This document shows, piece by piece, positions 27,240-36,793 of a stretch of DNA of 64,000 nucleotides. A program made the position numbers and the translations under genes. The notes under the pieces were generated by a model. The model was not told where the DNA came from. It was given only the letters and a program-made list of their open reading frames with translations, and made no database searches. Origin of the DNA: Enterococcus ureasiticus. Its GTDB lineage: Bacteria > Bacillota > Bacilli > Lactobacillales > Enterococcaceae. The stretch's first letter is position 1, and each line of letters opens with the position of its first letter. The stretch lies in the NCBI RefSeq assembly GCF_001730285.1, contig NZ_MIJZ01000001.1, positions 806,001-870,000 of the forward strand, in the 5' to 3' direction.

Positions 27240-27286
27240 ATTATAATAGTTACACATCTATTTATTAAGGGCTTAATACATAGATG
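27240..27286 (-). promoter_or_regulatory. Promoter and palindromic operator of the WxL-locus regulator
   Basis: On the minus strand TATAAT lies at 27240-27245. Its -35 position (about 27263-27268) falls inside a near-perfect palindrome at 27255-27286 with arms CATCTATTTATTAAG and CTTAATACATAGATG (one mismatch, GG in the middle). A protein bound there would compete with or recruit RNA polymerase. The regulator encoded just downstream is the natural candidate. Confidence 0.6.
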
Positions 27287-27317
27287 CTGACGGCGAATCT
27301 GAGCATAAGATACTTCG

Positions 27318-27349
27318 TTTTTTCTTGAATGTAGCAGTTACAAGAAAAA
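27318..27349 (+). repeat. Left 32-bp inverted repeat of the candidate invertible segment
   Basis: This site is a perfect 32-bp inverted copy of 28906-28937. Its core is CTTGAATGTAGCAGTTACAAG, flanked by six T and five A, here given in parts: half-sites TTTTTCTTG and CAAGAAAAA face each other across about 13 bp. Two inverted half-sites around a short spacer is the form of a tyrosine-recombinase core site. Confidence 0.9.
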
Positions 27350-27388
27350 GTCATTTTTTTGCCTATTGATCAGCCTTTCGGTGACCTT

Positions 27389-27430
27389 TTGACCATTTTA
27401 TGACGGCTTAAAAAACTATAATAGATTTTC
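27389..27430 (+). repeat. Left copy of an imperfect ~42-bp direct repeat flanking the recombinase
   Basis: Contains TTGACC, TGACGGCT, a run of A and a T-rich end (GATTTTC). It matches 28637-28678 in the same orientation, where the unit TTGACGGCT occurs twice 12 bp apart. Possible arm-type binding sites of the recombinase, or traces of an older attachment event. Confidence 0.6.
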
Positions 27431-27431
27431 T

Positions 27432-27481
27432 AAAAAAAGCACCTGACAAAACTAAAAATTAGTTTTGTCAGGTGCTTTTTT
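27432..27481. terminator. Bidirectional terminator after the recombinase gene
   Basis: Perfect 17-bp arms GCACCTGACAAAACTAA and TTAGTTTTGTCAGGTGC with a 3-nt loop, preceded by seven A and followed by six T. It ends the recombinase message and lies inside the inverted-repeat-bounded segment, so it would move with the gene on inversion. Confidence 0.95.
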
Positions 27482-27486
27482 CACTT

Positions 27487-28614
27487 TTAAGATGCAACAG
27501 ATACTGTACCAAGTCTACTATCAATGACTGAAACAGCCTCTTTTCTATTTTCCCAAAGAGAATCCGTATACGTATCTAGAGTCAATTTTATAGAAGCATG
27601 TCCAAGCAACTTACTCAGTGTAGCAATATCGATCCCTTGTTCAACACATCTTGTCGCAAAGGTATGGCGTAAAATATGAAAATGAATAGATCTGATACCT
27701 GCTTGCTCAATACTTTTTCTGAATCGGTAACTTATAACTCGCGGCTCAGCATAACTATTTTTACAAGAAATCACATAATCTGAAAAAGAGATTTGTTGTT
27801 TGTCTAATAGATATTTTTTTAGATTTTTTGCTAAAGGTATTGATCGTTTAGAACTTTTCGTTTTTGGCTCTGCCATAATGACTTCAGTTTTTCTACTATT
27901 TATCGTATTAGGAATTCTGTACAGAGTTCTTCTTATATAAATAATATCTTTTTCAAAGTCGATATCACTCCATTTTAATCCACTGATTTCACCGATCCTT
28001 AAACCTGTATACAATGCTAAAATCACAGCAGAACAGCTTTGTTCTTTCAAAGCAACTTGTTCTAGTTTTTCTTGATCCTTGATACTTAGTGCTGAAATCT
28101 CGTTCTTAGGTTTTGTTGATAATGACAGATTCTTACAAGGATTTGAAAGAATATAGTTTTCCATAAAGGCTTTGTTCATCGCACTTTTTAACACGGTCAC
28201 AATCGAATGAATCGTTGAAGGAGACAAATTCAAGTTCATTAAATAGTTGACAAATTCTTCAATATCTTGACTTTTCATTAGTATCAGTTGCTTTTTACCT
28301 AGAAAGGGGATGATATATTTATCCATACGTAATCGATAGCTTGAATAAGTTGATAGTTTGATTTTTTTTCGCATCAATACGTTCAACCAATGATTTAGCC
28401 AGTCTTGGACCGTTCCTTTATATAAGTTGATATTATTATGAGTAAAAGAATAGCGCACTTTTAATTTAGCTAGTCTTTCTTTTACATGAGCATAACGTTT
28501 TCCATAGATATAACCATAAATAATTTTGCCATTTTCACTTCTTGCTTTCATATATCGACCTTCCCAACGACCATCCTTCCTTTTATATATATTCTCACCT
28601 TTTCTACTCAACAT
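27487..28614 (-). CDS. Tyrosine recombinase (integrase/invertase family)
   Basis: A 375-residue recombinase with an N-terminal arm-binding-like region (about 1-60), a core-binding SAM-like domain (about 65-165) and the catalytic domain (about 180-365). The catalytic set is complete: R206 (TGLRIGE), K253, H313 and R316 (HILRH), H339 (LLGHAS) and Y349 (TLDTY). Start ATG follows GGAAAGGGTG. There is no excisionase, phage or conjugation gene nearby. Instead the gene, its terminator and its upstream region are enclosed by perfect 32-bp inverted repeats, so inversion of its own segment is the most economical function. An integrase relic of a small mobile element is the alternative. Confidence 0.93.
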   Translation of the reverse strand: MLSRKGENIYKRKDGRWEGRYMKARSENGKIIYGYIYGKRYAHVKERLAKLKVRYSFTHNNINLYKGTVQDWLNHWLNVLMRKKIKLSTYSSYRLRMDKYIIPFLGKKQLILMKSQDIEEFVNYLMNLNLSPSTIHSIVTVLKSAMNKAFMENYILSNPCKNLSLSTKPKNEISALSIKDQEKLEQVALKEQSCSAVILALYTGLRIGEISGLKWSDIDFEKDIIYIRRTLYRIPNTINSRKTEVIMAEPKTKSSKRSIPLAKNLKKYLLDKQQISFSDYVISCKNSYAEPRVISYRFRKSIEQAGIRSIHFHILRHTFATRCVEQGIDIATLSKLLGHASIKLTLDTYTDSLWENRKEAVSVIDSRLGTVSVAS

Positions 28615-28636
28615 CTGACACCCTTTCCAAAAATAA

Positions 28637-28678
28637 TTGACGGCTTATTTGACGGCTAAAAAATATAAATCTATTTTC
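28637..28678 (+). repeat. Right copy of the direct repeat flanking the recombinase
   Basis: TTGACGGCT occurs at 28637-28645 and again at 28649-28657, followed by a run of A and TCTATTTTC. It aligns over about 42 bp with 27389-27430 in direct orientation. It lies just upstream of the recombinase start, so it could also mediate autoregulation. Confidence 0.6.
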
Positions 28679-28827
28679 AAAATATTTACTGGAATAAACA
28701 CAATAAAAACATGATAATGTATCACTTTATTCCGCTTATTTTCATTTACAAGCAAAAAAACATCAACCTTTTCTCATTTTTTTATCTTAAATGTTAAAAA
28801 TATGATAAAATAATGAACTTTTCTTTA

Positions 28828-28856
28828 TAGACTGTGTTCTCATTTTGATATAGAAT
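28828..28856 (+). promoter_or_regulatory. Candidate outward promoter inside the invertible segment
   Basis: TAGACT (28828-28833) and TAGAAT (28851-28856) are spaced by 17 bp, matching the sigma-A consensus at four and five of six positions. It points right, through the right inverted repeat. After inversion it would point left, toward the WxL-locus regulator. Such matches arise easily in AT-rich DNA. Confidence 0.35.
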
Positions 28857-28905
28857 GAATTAGTAGTTAAAACTAAAACGCGATTATTCAATTGATATAT
28901 TCATT

Positions 28906-28937
28906 TTTTTCTTGTAACTGCTACATTCAAGAAAAAA
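28906..28937 (-). repeat. Right 32-bp inverted repeat of the candidate invertible segment
   Basis: The exact reverse complement of 27318-27349 over 32 bp, with TTTTTCTTG and CAAGAAAAA half-sites. Outside the 32 bp the flanks differ, so the match is a defined recombination site and not part of a longer duplication. Confidence 0.9.
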
Positions 28938-29243
28938 TTTTTTTATAAATAGGAATTAAATTCATTATAACAATATATCTTTTATTTTTCACTATTTTAT
29001 TTATAAATTATATATTTTATTAAATATATATATCAATAAAAAAGTTTTTCTATTTTTCCTTATCTGAATTTTTCCTCATAAATAAACAACACTTTATTCC
29101 AATTTCTTAATTTCCTAACTCATTCCCTCTTGCTTCAGCATATAAATAAGCAAACTGTCATTTTTGACAATCTTTGAACATATAGAAAAAATTATATGGT
29201 AAAATAATATATCTAAATCTACTATTGAAAAGGAGTATTATTA

Positions 29244-29987
29244 TTGGATACAAAACCTTTTTTCTCAGGTAGTCAGTTGAAATGGATTGCTATCATTGCT
29301 ATGCTCTTGGATCATACAGCAAAAATTATTTCTTTTCAGCCTGCTTTATCGGTGTCTGTTCCTTATGCAGTTGAATCAAATCAACTTATTGAACTGAGTC
29401 AGGTTATCTTCCCTGCTTTTATCATGATTGGAAGACTCGCTTTTCCTATATTCTGTTTTTTATTGGTTGAAGGTTTTATCCATACTTCAAATACCAAAAG
29501 ATATCTAATTCGTTTGTCTCTCTTTGCATTAATTTCCGAAATACCTTATGATCTAGCTTTTTCACATCAACTAATTGATTTAAAAAGTCAAAATGTCTTT
29601 TTTACATTATTAATAGGCTTACTGGTTATTACTGGATTGAAAAAACTGCAGTCTCACTCTATAAAAAATACGATTCTTTCTATTATTATAGTAGGAATGG
29701 GAATTTTTCTAGCTGAATGGTTGCAAACGGATTATGGCGGTTGGATCGGTATTTTGCTGATTGTCGTTTTGTATCTATTTAGAGATTTTCTTCTATTGAA
29801 ATGTATTCTCGGGGCTTTGGTGCTTATACAAAATAGTTGGTTTGGGCTGATTGCTTTTATACCGATCTATTTTTACAATGGGCAACGAGGAAAACAGTGG
29901 AAGTATTTTTTTTATTGGTTTTATCCAGTTCATTTGTTGGTGTTAGCGGGGATTCAACAGTATTTGATTATCCCTTATTTTAACTAG
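29244..29987 (+). CDS. TraX-family membrane protein
   Basis: A 247-residue protein with about seven or eight membrane helices and the TraX family opening (GSQLKWIAIIAMLLDHTAKI) and later FPIFCFLLVEGFIHT and EIPYDLAF. Founding member TraX acetylates F-pilin, but most chromosomal homologues in Firmicutes have no link to conjugation and are probable membrane acyltransferases. Start is a TTG eight bases after AAGGAG, behind an extended -10 promoter. It stands alone between the recombinase region and groEL and ends in a strong bidirectional terminator. Its substrate is unknown. Confidence 0.88.
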   Translation: MDTKPFFSGSQLKWIAIIAMLLDHTAKIISFQPALSVSVPYAVESNQLIELSQVIFPAFIMIGRLAFPIFCFLLVEGFIHTSNTKRYLIRLSLFALISEIPYDLAFSHQLIDLKSQNVFFTLLIGLLVITGLKKLQSHSIKNTILSIIIVGMGIFLAEWLQTDYGGWIGILLIVVLYLFRDFLLLKCILGALVLIQNSWFGLIAFIPIYFYNGQRGKQWKYFFYWFYPVHLLVLAGIQQYLIIPYFN

Positions 29988-30000
29988 TTAATTGAACAAA

Positions 30001-30039
30001 AAAACAGTCTAACATTTAATAATGTTAGACTGTTTTTTT
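30001..30039. terminator. Bidirectional terminator between the TraX-like gene and groEL
   Basis: AACAGTCTAACATT and AATGTTAGACTGTT form a perfect 14-bp stem with a 4-nt loop, with a run of A before and a run of T after. It serves both converging genes. Confidence 0.95.
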
Positions 30040-30055
30040 ATTGAGCAAAGCTTGA

Positions 30056-31696
<1,641 letters not shown>

Positions 31697-31747
31697 TCAA
31701 AAATTTTATTTTTTTTATTTTAAATGTTCTTTATGTTTAAAAATGGA

Positions 31748-32032
31748 TTACTCGACAATCGCAATAATGTCTTTGCCAGAAACGATCAAGTAATCATTTC
31801 CTTCATATTTAACTTCTGTACCTGAATATTTTTCAAACATTACGGTATCGCCTACTTTTACATCGGCAGGAACTTTTGTACCGTTCTCTAAAACACGGCC
31901 TTCACCTACTGCGATAACATTTCCTGTTTGAGGCTTTTCTTTGGCAGCTGATGCTAAGACGATGCCTCCTACTGTTTTTTCTTCTTCTTTCGCGACTTCA
32001 ATAACGACGCGATCGCTTAATGGTTTTAACAC
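31748..32032 (-). CDS. groES: Co-chaperonin GroES (Hsp10)
   Basis: A 94-residue heptameric lid of the GroEL chamber; the mobile loop ([11 protein letters not shown], about 15-25) is intact. The open frame starts at 32047, but that ATG is immediately followed by the GGAGG that serves as ribosome site for the GTG at 32032, giving the usual N-terminus (M)[12 protein letters not shown]. First gene of the groESL operon, with CIRCE in its leader. Confidence 0.97.
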   Translation of the reverse strand: MLKPLSDRVVIEVAKEEEKTVGGIVLASAAKEKPQTGNVIAVGEGRVLENGTKVPADVKVGDTVMFEKYSGTEVKYEGNDYLIVSGKDIIAIVE

Positions 32033-32064
32033 AATAAATCCCTCCATAAAAATTATTTATCATT

Positions 32065-32091
32065 TTAGCACTCTTGGTTATCGAGTGCTAA
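32065..32091. promoter_or_regulatory. CIRCE operator (HrcA site)
   Basis: The consensus inverted repeat TTAGCACTC-N9-GAGTGCTAA is perfect here (arms 32065-32073 and 32083-32091). HrcA binds it to repress class I heat-shock genes. It lies between the groE promoter and the groES start. Confidence 0.99.
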
Positions 32092-32103
32092 CTCACACTA
32101 TTT

Positions 32104-32132
32104 ATAATACTCATTTCCCTGTCGTTTTGCAA
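32104..32132 (-). promoter_or_regulatory. groESL promoter
   Basis: On the minus strand TTGCAA (32127-32132) and TATTAT (32104-32109) are separated by 17 bp. CIRCE begins 12 bp downstream of the -10, the standard class I arrangement. Confidence 0.8.
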
Positions 32133-32255
32133 GTCTTTTGACTAATTTTATTAAATAATCGAACAAAGAAAATAAGTTCCTTTACAAGGATCGACATATT
32201 CCTTCTCTATCCTCCATTTCATGGTAAAATAAGATCAGAAAGGGAGGCGATTGAA

Positions 32256-32438
32256 ATGAAACAACGGATCACGGGAGCTTTGACGATAACAGGACTTTAT
32301 TTAATTATTGCGAATGTCGGTAACTTCTTTTTTGGAGTAAGCAGACGTTTTGACTGGACAACTACTTTGTGGGAAGCAGCTTTTTTCTTCGTATTTATCT
32401 TTCTGTTATTAGGGTATCGCAATAATCATAAAAAATAA
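32256..32438 (+). CDS. Small two-helix membrane protein
   Basis: A 60-residue protein with two hydrophobic helices (about 6-27 and 36-53), a basic turn (GVSRRFDW) and a basic tail (YRNNHKK). Start ATG follows AGGGAGG, and an extended -10 (ATGGTAAAAT) lies about 35 bp upstream, so it is a genuine gene. No family is recognised. A CPBP protease gene follows after 75 bp. Confidence 0.7.
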   Translation: MKQRITGALTITGLYLIIANVGNFFFGVSRRFDWTTTLWEAAFFFVFIFLLLGYRNNHKK

Positions 32439-32513
32439 TAGTCTTCCGAAATAAATGTCCATTATGGTATACTTTTTATATTCTGCACTTGTTGAAAGGA
32501 GCTTACTATTTAT

Positions 32514-33194
32514 ATGCCTAAAAATATGTCTATTAAAAATATAAGTTTTTCAATGATCCTTATTTATGGGCTCGTGTTTTTTTCTCCCTATATTTTCAGA
32601 CCATTTTCACCAGATATCGTGATTGCGGGTACAACATTCACTTATATTTTAGGTGCTGCTTTGATGATTTGGCTTTACATTAAAAATAAAAATACAGCTG
32701 TTACTATGGTGGAACAAGAAGCAAAACTAACTTCTCCAGTTTTCATCTTCTTACTTGGCGTTAGTGGCATCTTTTTAGCAATGATTATCCAAGCAATTGT
32801 TTTTGGTATTGAAACAGCGATCACAGGCGTTCCGCCTAGTTCACAAAATACACAAAATATTATCGCAGTTATTTTAGCGAATCCTTTGTTTATCCTAGCA
32901 ACAACGATTGGCGGACCAATCATGGAAGAGTTTGTTTTTCGTCGTTCTTTGATTGGTTTGACAGAAAGCTATACTGGTTTTTGGATCGCTGCGATTATTA
33001 GTTCTTCTTTATTTTCTGTTATCCATCAAGATGGTCATTTCTTTGTTTATTTTTTCATGGGCTTCTTCTTTGCTCTACTGTATAAAATGACTGGGAAAAT
33101 TTGGACCTCGATCATCGCTCATTGCGGAATGAATACGCTCGTTGTGATTGCCCAACTTATTATGCATTACGCCAATATTGAACTGCCTAAATAA
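32514..33194 (+). CDS. CPBP-family intramembrane metalloprotease
   Basis: A 226-residue polytopic protein (about six or seven helices) of the Abi/CPBP family, related to CAAX prenyl endopeptidase. The three motifs are present: EEFVFRR near residue 141, FSVIHQDGH near 170 and IAHCGMN near 203; these supply Glu, His and Asn/His ligands of the active site. In lactic acid bacteria such proteins serve in bacteriocin immunity or surface-protein processing. Start ATG follows AAAGGAG. It ends at a strong terminator shared with rex. Confidence 0.9.
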   Translation: MPKNMSIKNISFSMILIYGLVFFSPYIFRPFSPDIVIAGTTFTYILGAALMIWLYIKNKNTAVTMVEQEAKLTSPVFIFLLGVSGIFLAMIIQAIVFGIETAITGVPPSSQNTQNIIAVILANPLFILATTIGGPIMEEFVFRRSLIGLTESYTGFWIAAIISSSLFSVIHQDGHFFVYFFMGFFFALLYKMTGKIWTSIIAHCGMNTLVVIAQLIMHYANIELPK

Positions 33195-33203
33195 TATTAA
33201 AAT

Positions 33204-33254
33204 AAACCCCCTGTGATTGCCCTTCTTGTAAGAAAAGCAATCACAGGGGTTTTT
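33204..33254. terminator. Bidirectional terminator between the CPBP gene and rex
   Basis: AAACCCC-C-TGTGATTGC pairs with GCAATCACAGGGGTTT and is followed by TTT. It lies between converging genes. Confidence 0.92.
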
Positions 33255-33257
33255 AAA

Positions 33258-33923
33258 TTATTCTTTTTCGTCTTCGATTTCAGTATCGGCTAATTCATTA
33301 TCATGATGCAAGAAGTAAATCAATGTTTGTAATTCATTCGTCAAATCAACATTTTGAATCAAAACATCTGTTGGTGCTACTAAACGTGCTGCTGTAAAGT
33401 TCAAAATACCTTTCACGCCAGCATCTGCCAACTGACTTACAACTTCTTGTGCTTTTCTAGCTGGTAATGTTAGAATCGCTACTTCAATTTGTTGCACACG
33501 AATCTGTTCCATCATATCTGTCATTGGATAAACTGGGATACCATCAACGATTCTGCCAACAATATCGTCGTTCACATCAAATGCGCAGCTAACACGAATA
33601 CTATTACTCTGATGAAATTTATACTTTAGTAAGGCACTTCCTAAATTACCTACACCGATCAATGCTACATTTGTTAGTTCATCATCATTCAATGTTTTTG
33701 CAAAGAAATTCATCAGATTCTCTACATCGTAGCCATAACCACGCTTACCTAGTTCGCCAAAATAAGAAAAATCTCGTCGAATTGTTGCGCTATCCACTTG
33801 CACTGCATCACTGAGCTCAGTAGAGGAAACTTTATTTTTGCCTGCATCATGCAGAATTCTCAAATAACGATAATATAGGGGAAGGCGTCTTGCCGTTGCT
33901 TTTGGAATAATTTGGTCTTTCAC
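33258..33923 (-). CDS. rex: Redox-sensing transcriptional repressor Rex
   Basis: A 221-residue dimeric repressor that senses the NADH/NAD+ ratio. The N-terminal winged helix (about 1-80; [16 protein letters not shown] and [30 protein letters not shown] in parts) precedes a Rossmann domain with the nucleotide-binding loop GVGNLGSAL near 93. The C-terminal domain-swapped helix ([10 protein letters not shown]) is present. Start is a GTG seven bases after GGAGG. It is divergent from an ABC-F gene, the same neighbourhood as in Bacillus (ydiF-rex). Confidence 0.96.
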   Translation of the reverse strand: MKDQIIPKATARRLPLYYRYLRILHDAGKNKVSSTELSDAVQVDSATIRRDFSYFGELGKRGYGYDVENLMNFFAKTLNDDELTNVALIGVGNLGSALLKYKFHQSNSIRVSCAFDVNDDIVGRIVDGIPVYPMTDMMEQIRVQQIEVAILTLPARKAQEVVSQLADAGVKGILNFTAARLVAPTDVLIQNVDLTNELQTLIYFLHHDNELADTEIEDEKE

Positions 33924-34138
33924 AATCGTACCTCCAATACTCTAAATATAGACAAATATCCATCTCTCATAATAGCAGTTGTTCCAGATAAAAAGCAATC
34001 TTACCGCTCAGGAAAAGAACTATTTTTCAAACTTTTTAAAATTAGACTGACAAATTTTGAGTCATACTGTAGGATAGGTGCTTTTTTTGACCAATTTATG
34101 CTACACTAAAGGCATTGAAATAGAAATGAGGTTACCAC

Positions 34139-36082
34139 ATGATTTTACTCCAAGCAAATCAAATCGCCCGTTATTTCGGCGCAGATACTTTGTTTGATAA
34201 CATACAAATGGAGATCAGTACAAATAGTCGGATCGCTTTAGTCGGCCGCAACGGTGCTGGTAAATCTACTCTTTTAAAAATAATCGCTGGCATAGATGCA
34301 CCCGACGCTGGTACGATTGCTAAAAATAAAACAGCCAGTTTGGGATACTTAGCCCAAGATACTGGACTTGATTCTGATAAAACTGTTTGGGATGAGATGC
34401 TTGAAGCTTTTGTCGAAGTGATCACAATGGAAAAACGAATGCGTGAATTAGAATTGATCATCAGTGAACTGTTGCCTGATGCTCCAAATTATGAATCTGT
34501 TATGAAAGAATATGATCGCCTACAACATGAATTTTCAGAAAAAAATGGCTATGGTTATGAGAATGAAATCCGTTCTGTCTTACACGGTTTTGGATTCAAA
34601 GAAGAATTTTATTCAAAGAATATCAGTACGTTATCTGGTGGTCAAAAAACACGTTTAGCTTTAGCACGGATGCTGTTGCAAAAACCAGATATTCTGATTC
34701 TCGATGAACCAACCAACCATTTAGACATCGACACTCTTTCTTGGCTAGAAAATTACTTACCTGGATACTCTGGTGCCCTTTTGATTGTCTCGCATGACCG
34801 ATATTTTTTGGATAAAGTCGTAACAGAAGTCTATGAGATCAGCCGCCATAAAATGCGTTACTATAAAGGCAATTACTCAAAATATTTAGAATTAAAAGCT
34901 GAGCAACTGACAAGTGAATGGAAGGCTTACGAAAAACAGCAAACTGAAATCAATAAACTAGAAGATTTTGTAGCTCGAAATTTAGTCAGAGCATCCACAA
35001 CAAAACGAGCACAAAGTCGCAGAAAAACTTTAGAGAAAATGGACCGTTTAGACCGACCTCAAGGAGATGAAAAATCAGCTAATTTTCTTTTTGCAATCGA
35101 AAAAATTTCCGGAAATGTCGTACTCCAAGTAGATGATGCCGCGATTGGTTATGAGAACCATATCTTATCAGAGCCTGTTTCATTAGACATTCGTCGTCAA
35201 GAAGCCATTGCCTTAGTTGGACCTAATGGAATCGGAAAATCGACTTTATTAAAATCAATTATTGGAACGATTCCTTTCATTAAAGGTGATGCAACATTAG
35301 GGACAAACGTTCAAATCGGCTATTATGATCAAGAACAAGCTAACCTCCACGGAACAAAAACTGTTTTAGCTGAGCTTTGGGATGAGCATCCAACTACTCC
35401 TGAAAAAGATATTCGCAATATTCTAGGCAGCTTTTTATTTAGTGGAAATGATGTAGAAAAAACGATCCCTCTTTTAAGTGGTGGCGAGAAAGCTCGGGTT
35501 GCACTAGCGAAGTTATCAATGGATAGACAAAACTTCCTGATCCTTGATGAACCGACGAACCATTTGGATATCGACAATAAAGAAGTTTTGGAAAACGCCT
35601 TGATCGATTATGAAGGAACCCTTCTTTTTGTTTCCCATGACCGTTATTTCATTAACCGAATTGCGACGAAAGTCATTGAACTTTCTGAATCTGGCAGCAA
35701 ACTTTATTTAGGCGATTACGATTACTATCTTGAGAAGAAAAAAGAAGAAGAAGAATTAGCTGCATTATTAGCTGAACAGTCCTCTGTAAAACAAACAGAA
35801 ACAGCCAAACCTAAAAATGATTTTTATCAAAATAAAGAACAACAAAAAATCCTGCGTAATTTAAATCGAAAAATAACGCAGATCGAAGAAAATTTAGCAG
35901 CATTGGACACGACGATCGCACAATTAGAACAATCTATGAGCGATCCTGCACTCGTTGATGACCATATGAAGCTAATGTCATTAAATGAAGAGTTAGAATC
36001 ACAGCGCGCACAACAAGAACAATTATTGACAGAATGGGAAAATCTTAGTTTAGAGCTTGAAGAAATAGAAGAAAATAATTGA
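34139..36082 (+). CDS. ABC-F ATPase, YdiF-like
   Basis: A 647-residue soluble protein with two ABC domains and no membrane segment. The first Walker A is GRNGAGKST (about 36-44) with LSGGQKTRLALA; the second is GPNGIGKST (near 361) with LSGGEKARVALA. The interdomain linker (about 240-330) is basic and helical, and a long coiled-coil lies at the C-terminus (about 570-645). ABC-F proteins act on ribosomes rather than in transport. Position next to rex and length suggest YdiF orthology; antibiotic resistance of the Lsa or Msr type is not indicated. Start ATG follows GAGGT. Confidence 0.92.
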   Translation: MILLQANQIARYFGADTLFDNIQMEISTNSRIALVGRNGAGKSTLLKIIAGIDAPDAGTIAKNKTASLGYLAQDTGLDSDKTVWDEMLEAFVEVITMEKRMRELELIISELLPDAPNYESVMKEYDRLQHEFSEKNGYGYENEIRSVLHGFGFKEEFYSKNISTLSGGQKTRLALARMLLQKPDILILDEPTNHLDIDTLSWLENYLPGYSGALLIVSHDRYFLDKVVTEVYEISRHKMRYYKGNYSKYLELKAEQLTSEWKAYEKQQTEINKLEDFVARNLVRASTTKRAQSRRKTLEKMDRLDRPQGDEKSANFLFAIEKISGNVVLQVDDAAIGYENHILSEPVSLDIRRQEAIALVGPNGIGKSTLLKSIIGTIPFIKGDATLGTNVQIGYYDQEQANLHGTKTVLAELWDEHPTTPEKDIRNILGSFLFSGNDVEKTIPLLSGGEKARVALAKLSMDRQNFLILDEPTNHLDIDNKEVLENALIDYEGTLLFVSHDRYFINRIATKVIELSESGSKLYLGDYDYYLEKKKEEEELAALLAEQSSVKQTETAKPKNDFYQNKEQQKILRNLNRKITQIEENLAALDTTIAQLEQSMSDPALVDDHMKLMSLNEELESQRAQQEQLLTEWENLSLELEEIEENN

Positions 36083-36099
36083 CGAAAGGCAGGTTTGAT

Positions 36100-36735
36100 A
36101 TGACTTCAAAACGTATGAATGTAACGAAACCTAAGTATCAGCAAATCGCTGTAGATGTAGCAGCTAAAATTGCTGATCAAACATTTACGGTTGGTGATAA
36201 AATCCATGCACGCTCTACTTTGGCTAATAAATACAGTGTCTCTCCTGAAACTGCCAGAAAGGCGATCAGCGTATTGGTTGATTTAGAAATCGTCCAAGCA
36301 AAACATGGTAGCGGATTTTATGTTCATTCAATGGACAAGGCCAAGCTTTTCGTCGACCAATACCAAGATGTTCAATCGATTCATGATTTAAAAGACGATC
36401 TGATAGACAGTGTCAAAAAACAAAAAGAAGAATTAAGCCACTTCTCAGAAATACTGGATAAGCTTGTTGATCAGACTAAGCGTTTTGATTCGTTCAATCC
36501 GCTAAATCCAGTAACTTTCACACTGACTGATGATGCAATGCATCTTGAAATGACAATCAGCGAATTGAATTTATGGCAAAGTACGTCTGCTACTTTGATT
36601 GCGATCAAACACGGTGATGAACTCCTTGTATCTCCTGGCCCATACGCAAAACTTACTGCAGGTGATACGATTTATTTTGTTGGTCATGAATCAACATTAC
36701 AGCGAGTTCAGAATTTTTTCTATCCGAATTCATAA
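36100..36735 (+). CDS. busR: BusR, c-di-AMP-responsive GntR/RCK_C repressor
   Basis: A 211-residue regulator with an N-terminal GntR winged helix (YQQIAVDVAAKIADQTFTVGD; SPETARKAISVL), a coiled-coil linker (about 95-130) and a C-terminal RCK_C/TrkA_C domain (about 135-208; TLIAIKHGDELLVSPGPYAKLTAGDTIYFVG), which binds c-di-AMP in characterised BusR proteins. The open frame begins with a TTG at 36079, but AAAGGCAGG lies before the ATG at 36100, which is preferred. Immediately downstream are its expected targets, the glycine-betaine transporter genes, whose promoter carries matching half-sites. It overlaps nothing but follows the ABC-F gene by 17 bp. Confidence 0.92.
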   Translation: MTSKRMNVTKPKYQQIAVDVAAKIADQTFTVGDKIHARSTLANKYSVSPETARKAISVLVDLEIVQAKHGSGFYVHSMDKAKLFVDQYQDVQSIHDLKDDLIDSVKKQKEELSHFSEILDKLVDQTKRFDSFNPLNPVTFTLTDDAMHLEMTISELNLWQSTSATLIAIKHGDELLVSPGPYAKLTAGDTIYFVGHESTLQRVQNFFYPNS

Positions 36736-36739
36736 TACC

Positions 36740-36780
36740 AGAAGAACAATCGAACGAATATGTTTGACTGTTCTTCTTTT
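36740..36780 (+). terminator. busR terminator
   Basis: AGAAGAACA and TGTTCTTCT form a 9-bp stem with a 20-nt loop, followed by TTTT. It lies five bases after the busR stop and separates it from the betaine transporter promoter. Confidence 0.8.
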
Positions 36781-36793
36781 CTATACTCCTAAT

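Larger units (their letters stand above)
28615..29243. other. AT-rich intergenic region spanning the right inverted repeat
   Basis: This 629-bp gap has no convincing gene. 28615-28905 is the recombinase upstream region and includes the TGACGGCT repeats and a candidate rightward promoter. 28906-28937 is the right inverted repeat. 28938-29243 is extremely AT-rich and ends with an extended -10 (TGGTAAAAT, 29198-29205) suited to the TraX-like gene. Confidence 0.6.

Noticed and set aside
27487-28614. Prophage or ICE integrase at the edge of a mobile element
   Set aside because: No phage, excisionase, relaxase or conjugation genes lie on either side, and the flanks are chromosomal genes; the perfect inverted repeats fit inversion better than integration. 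A small integrative relic remains possible.
29244-29987. TraX as evidence of a conjugative element
   Set aside because: Chromosomal TraX-family membrane proteins are common in Firmicutes without any transfer genes, and none is present here.
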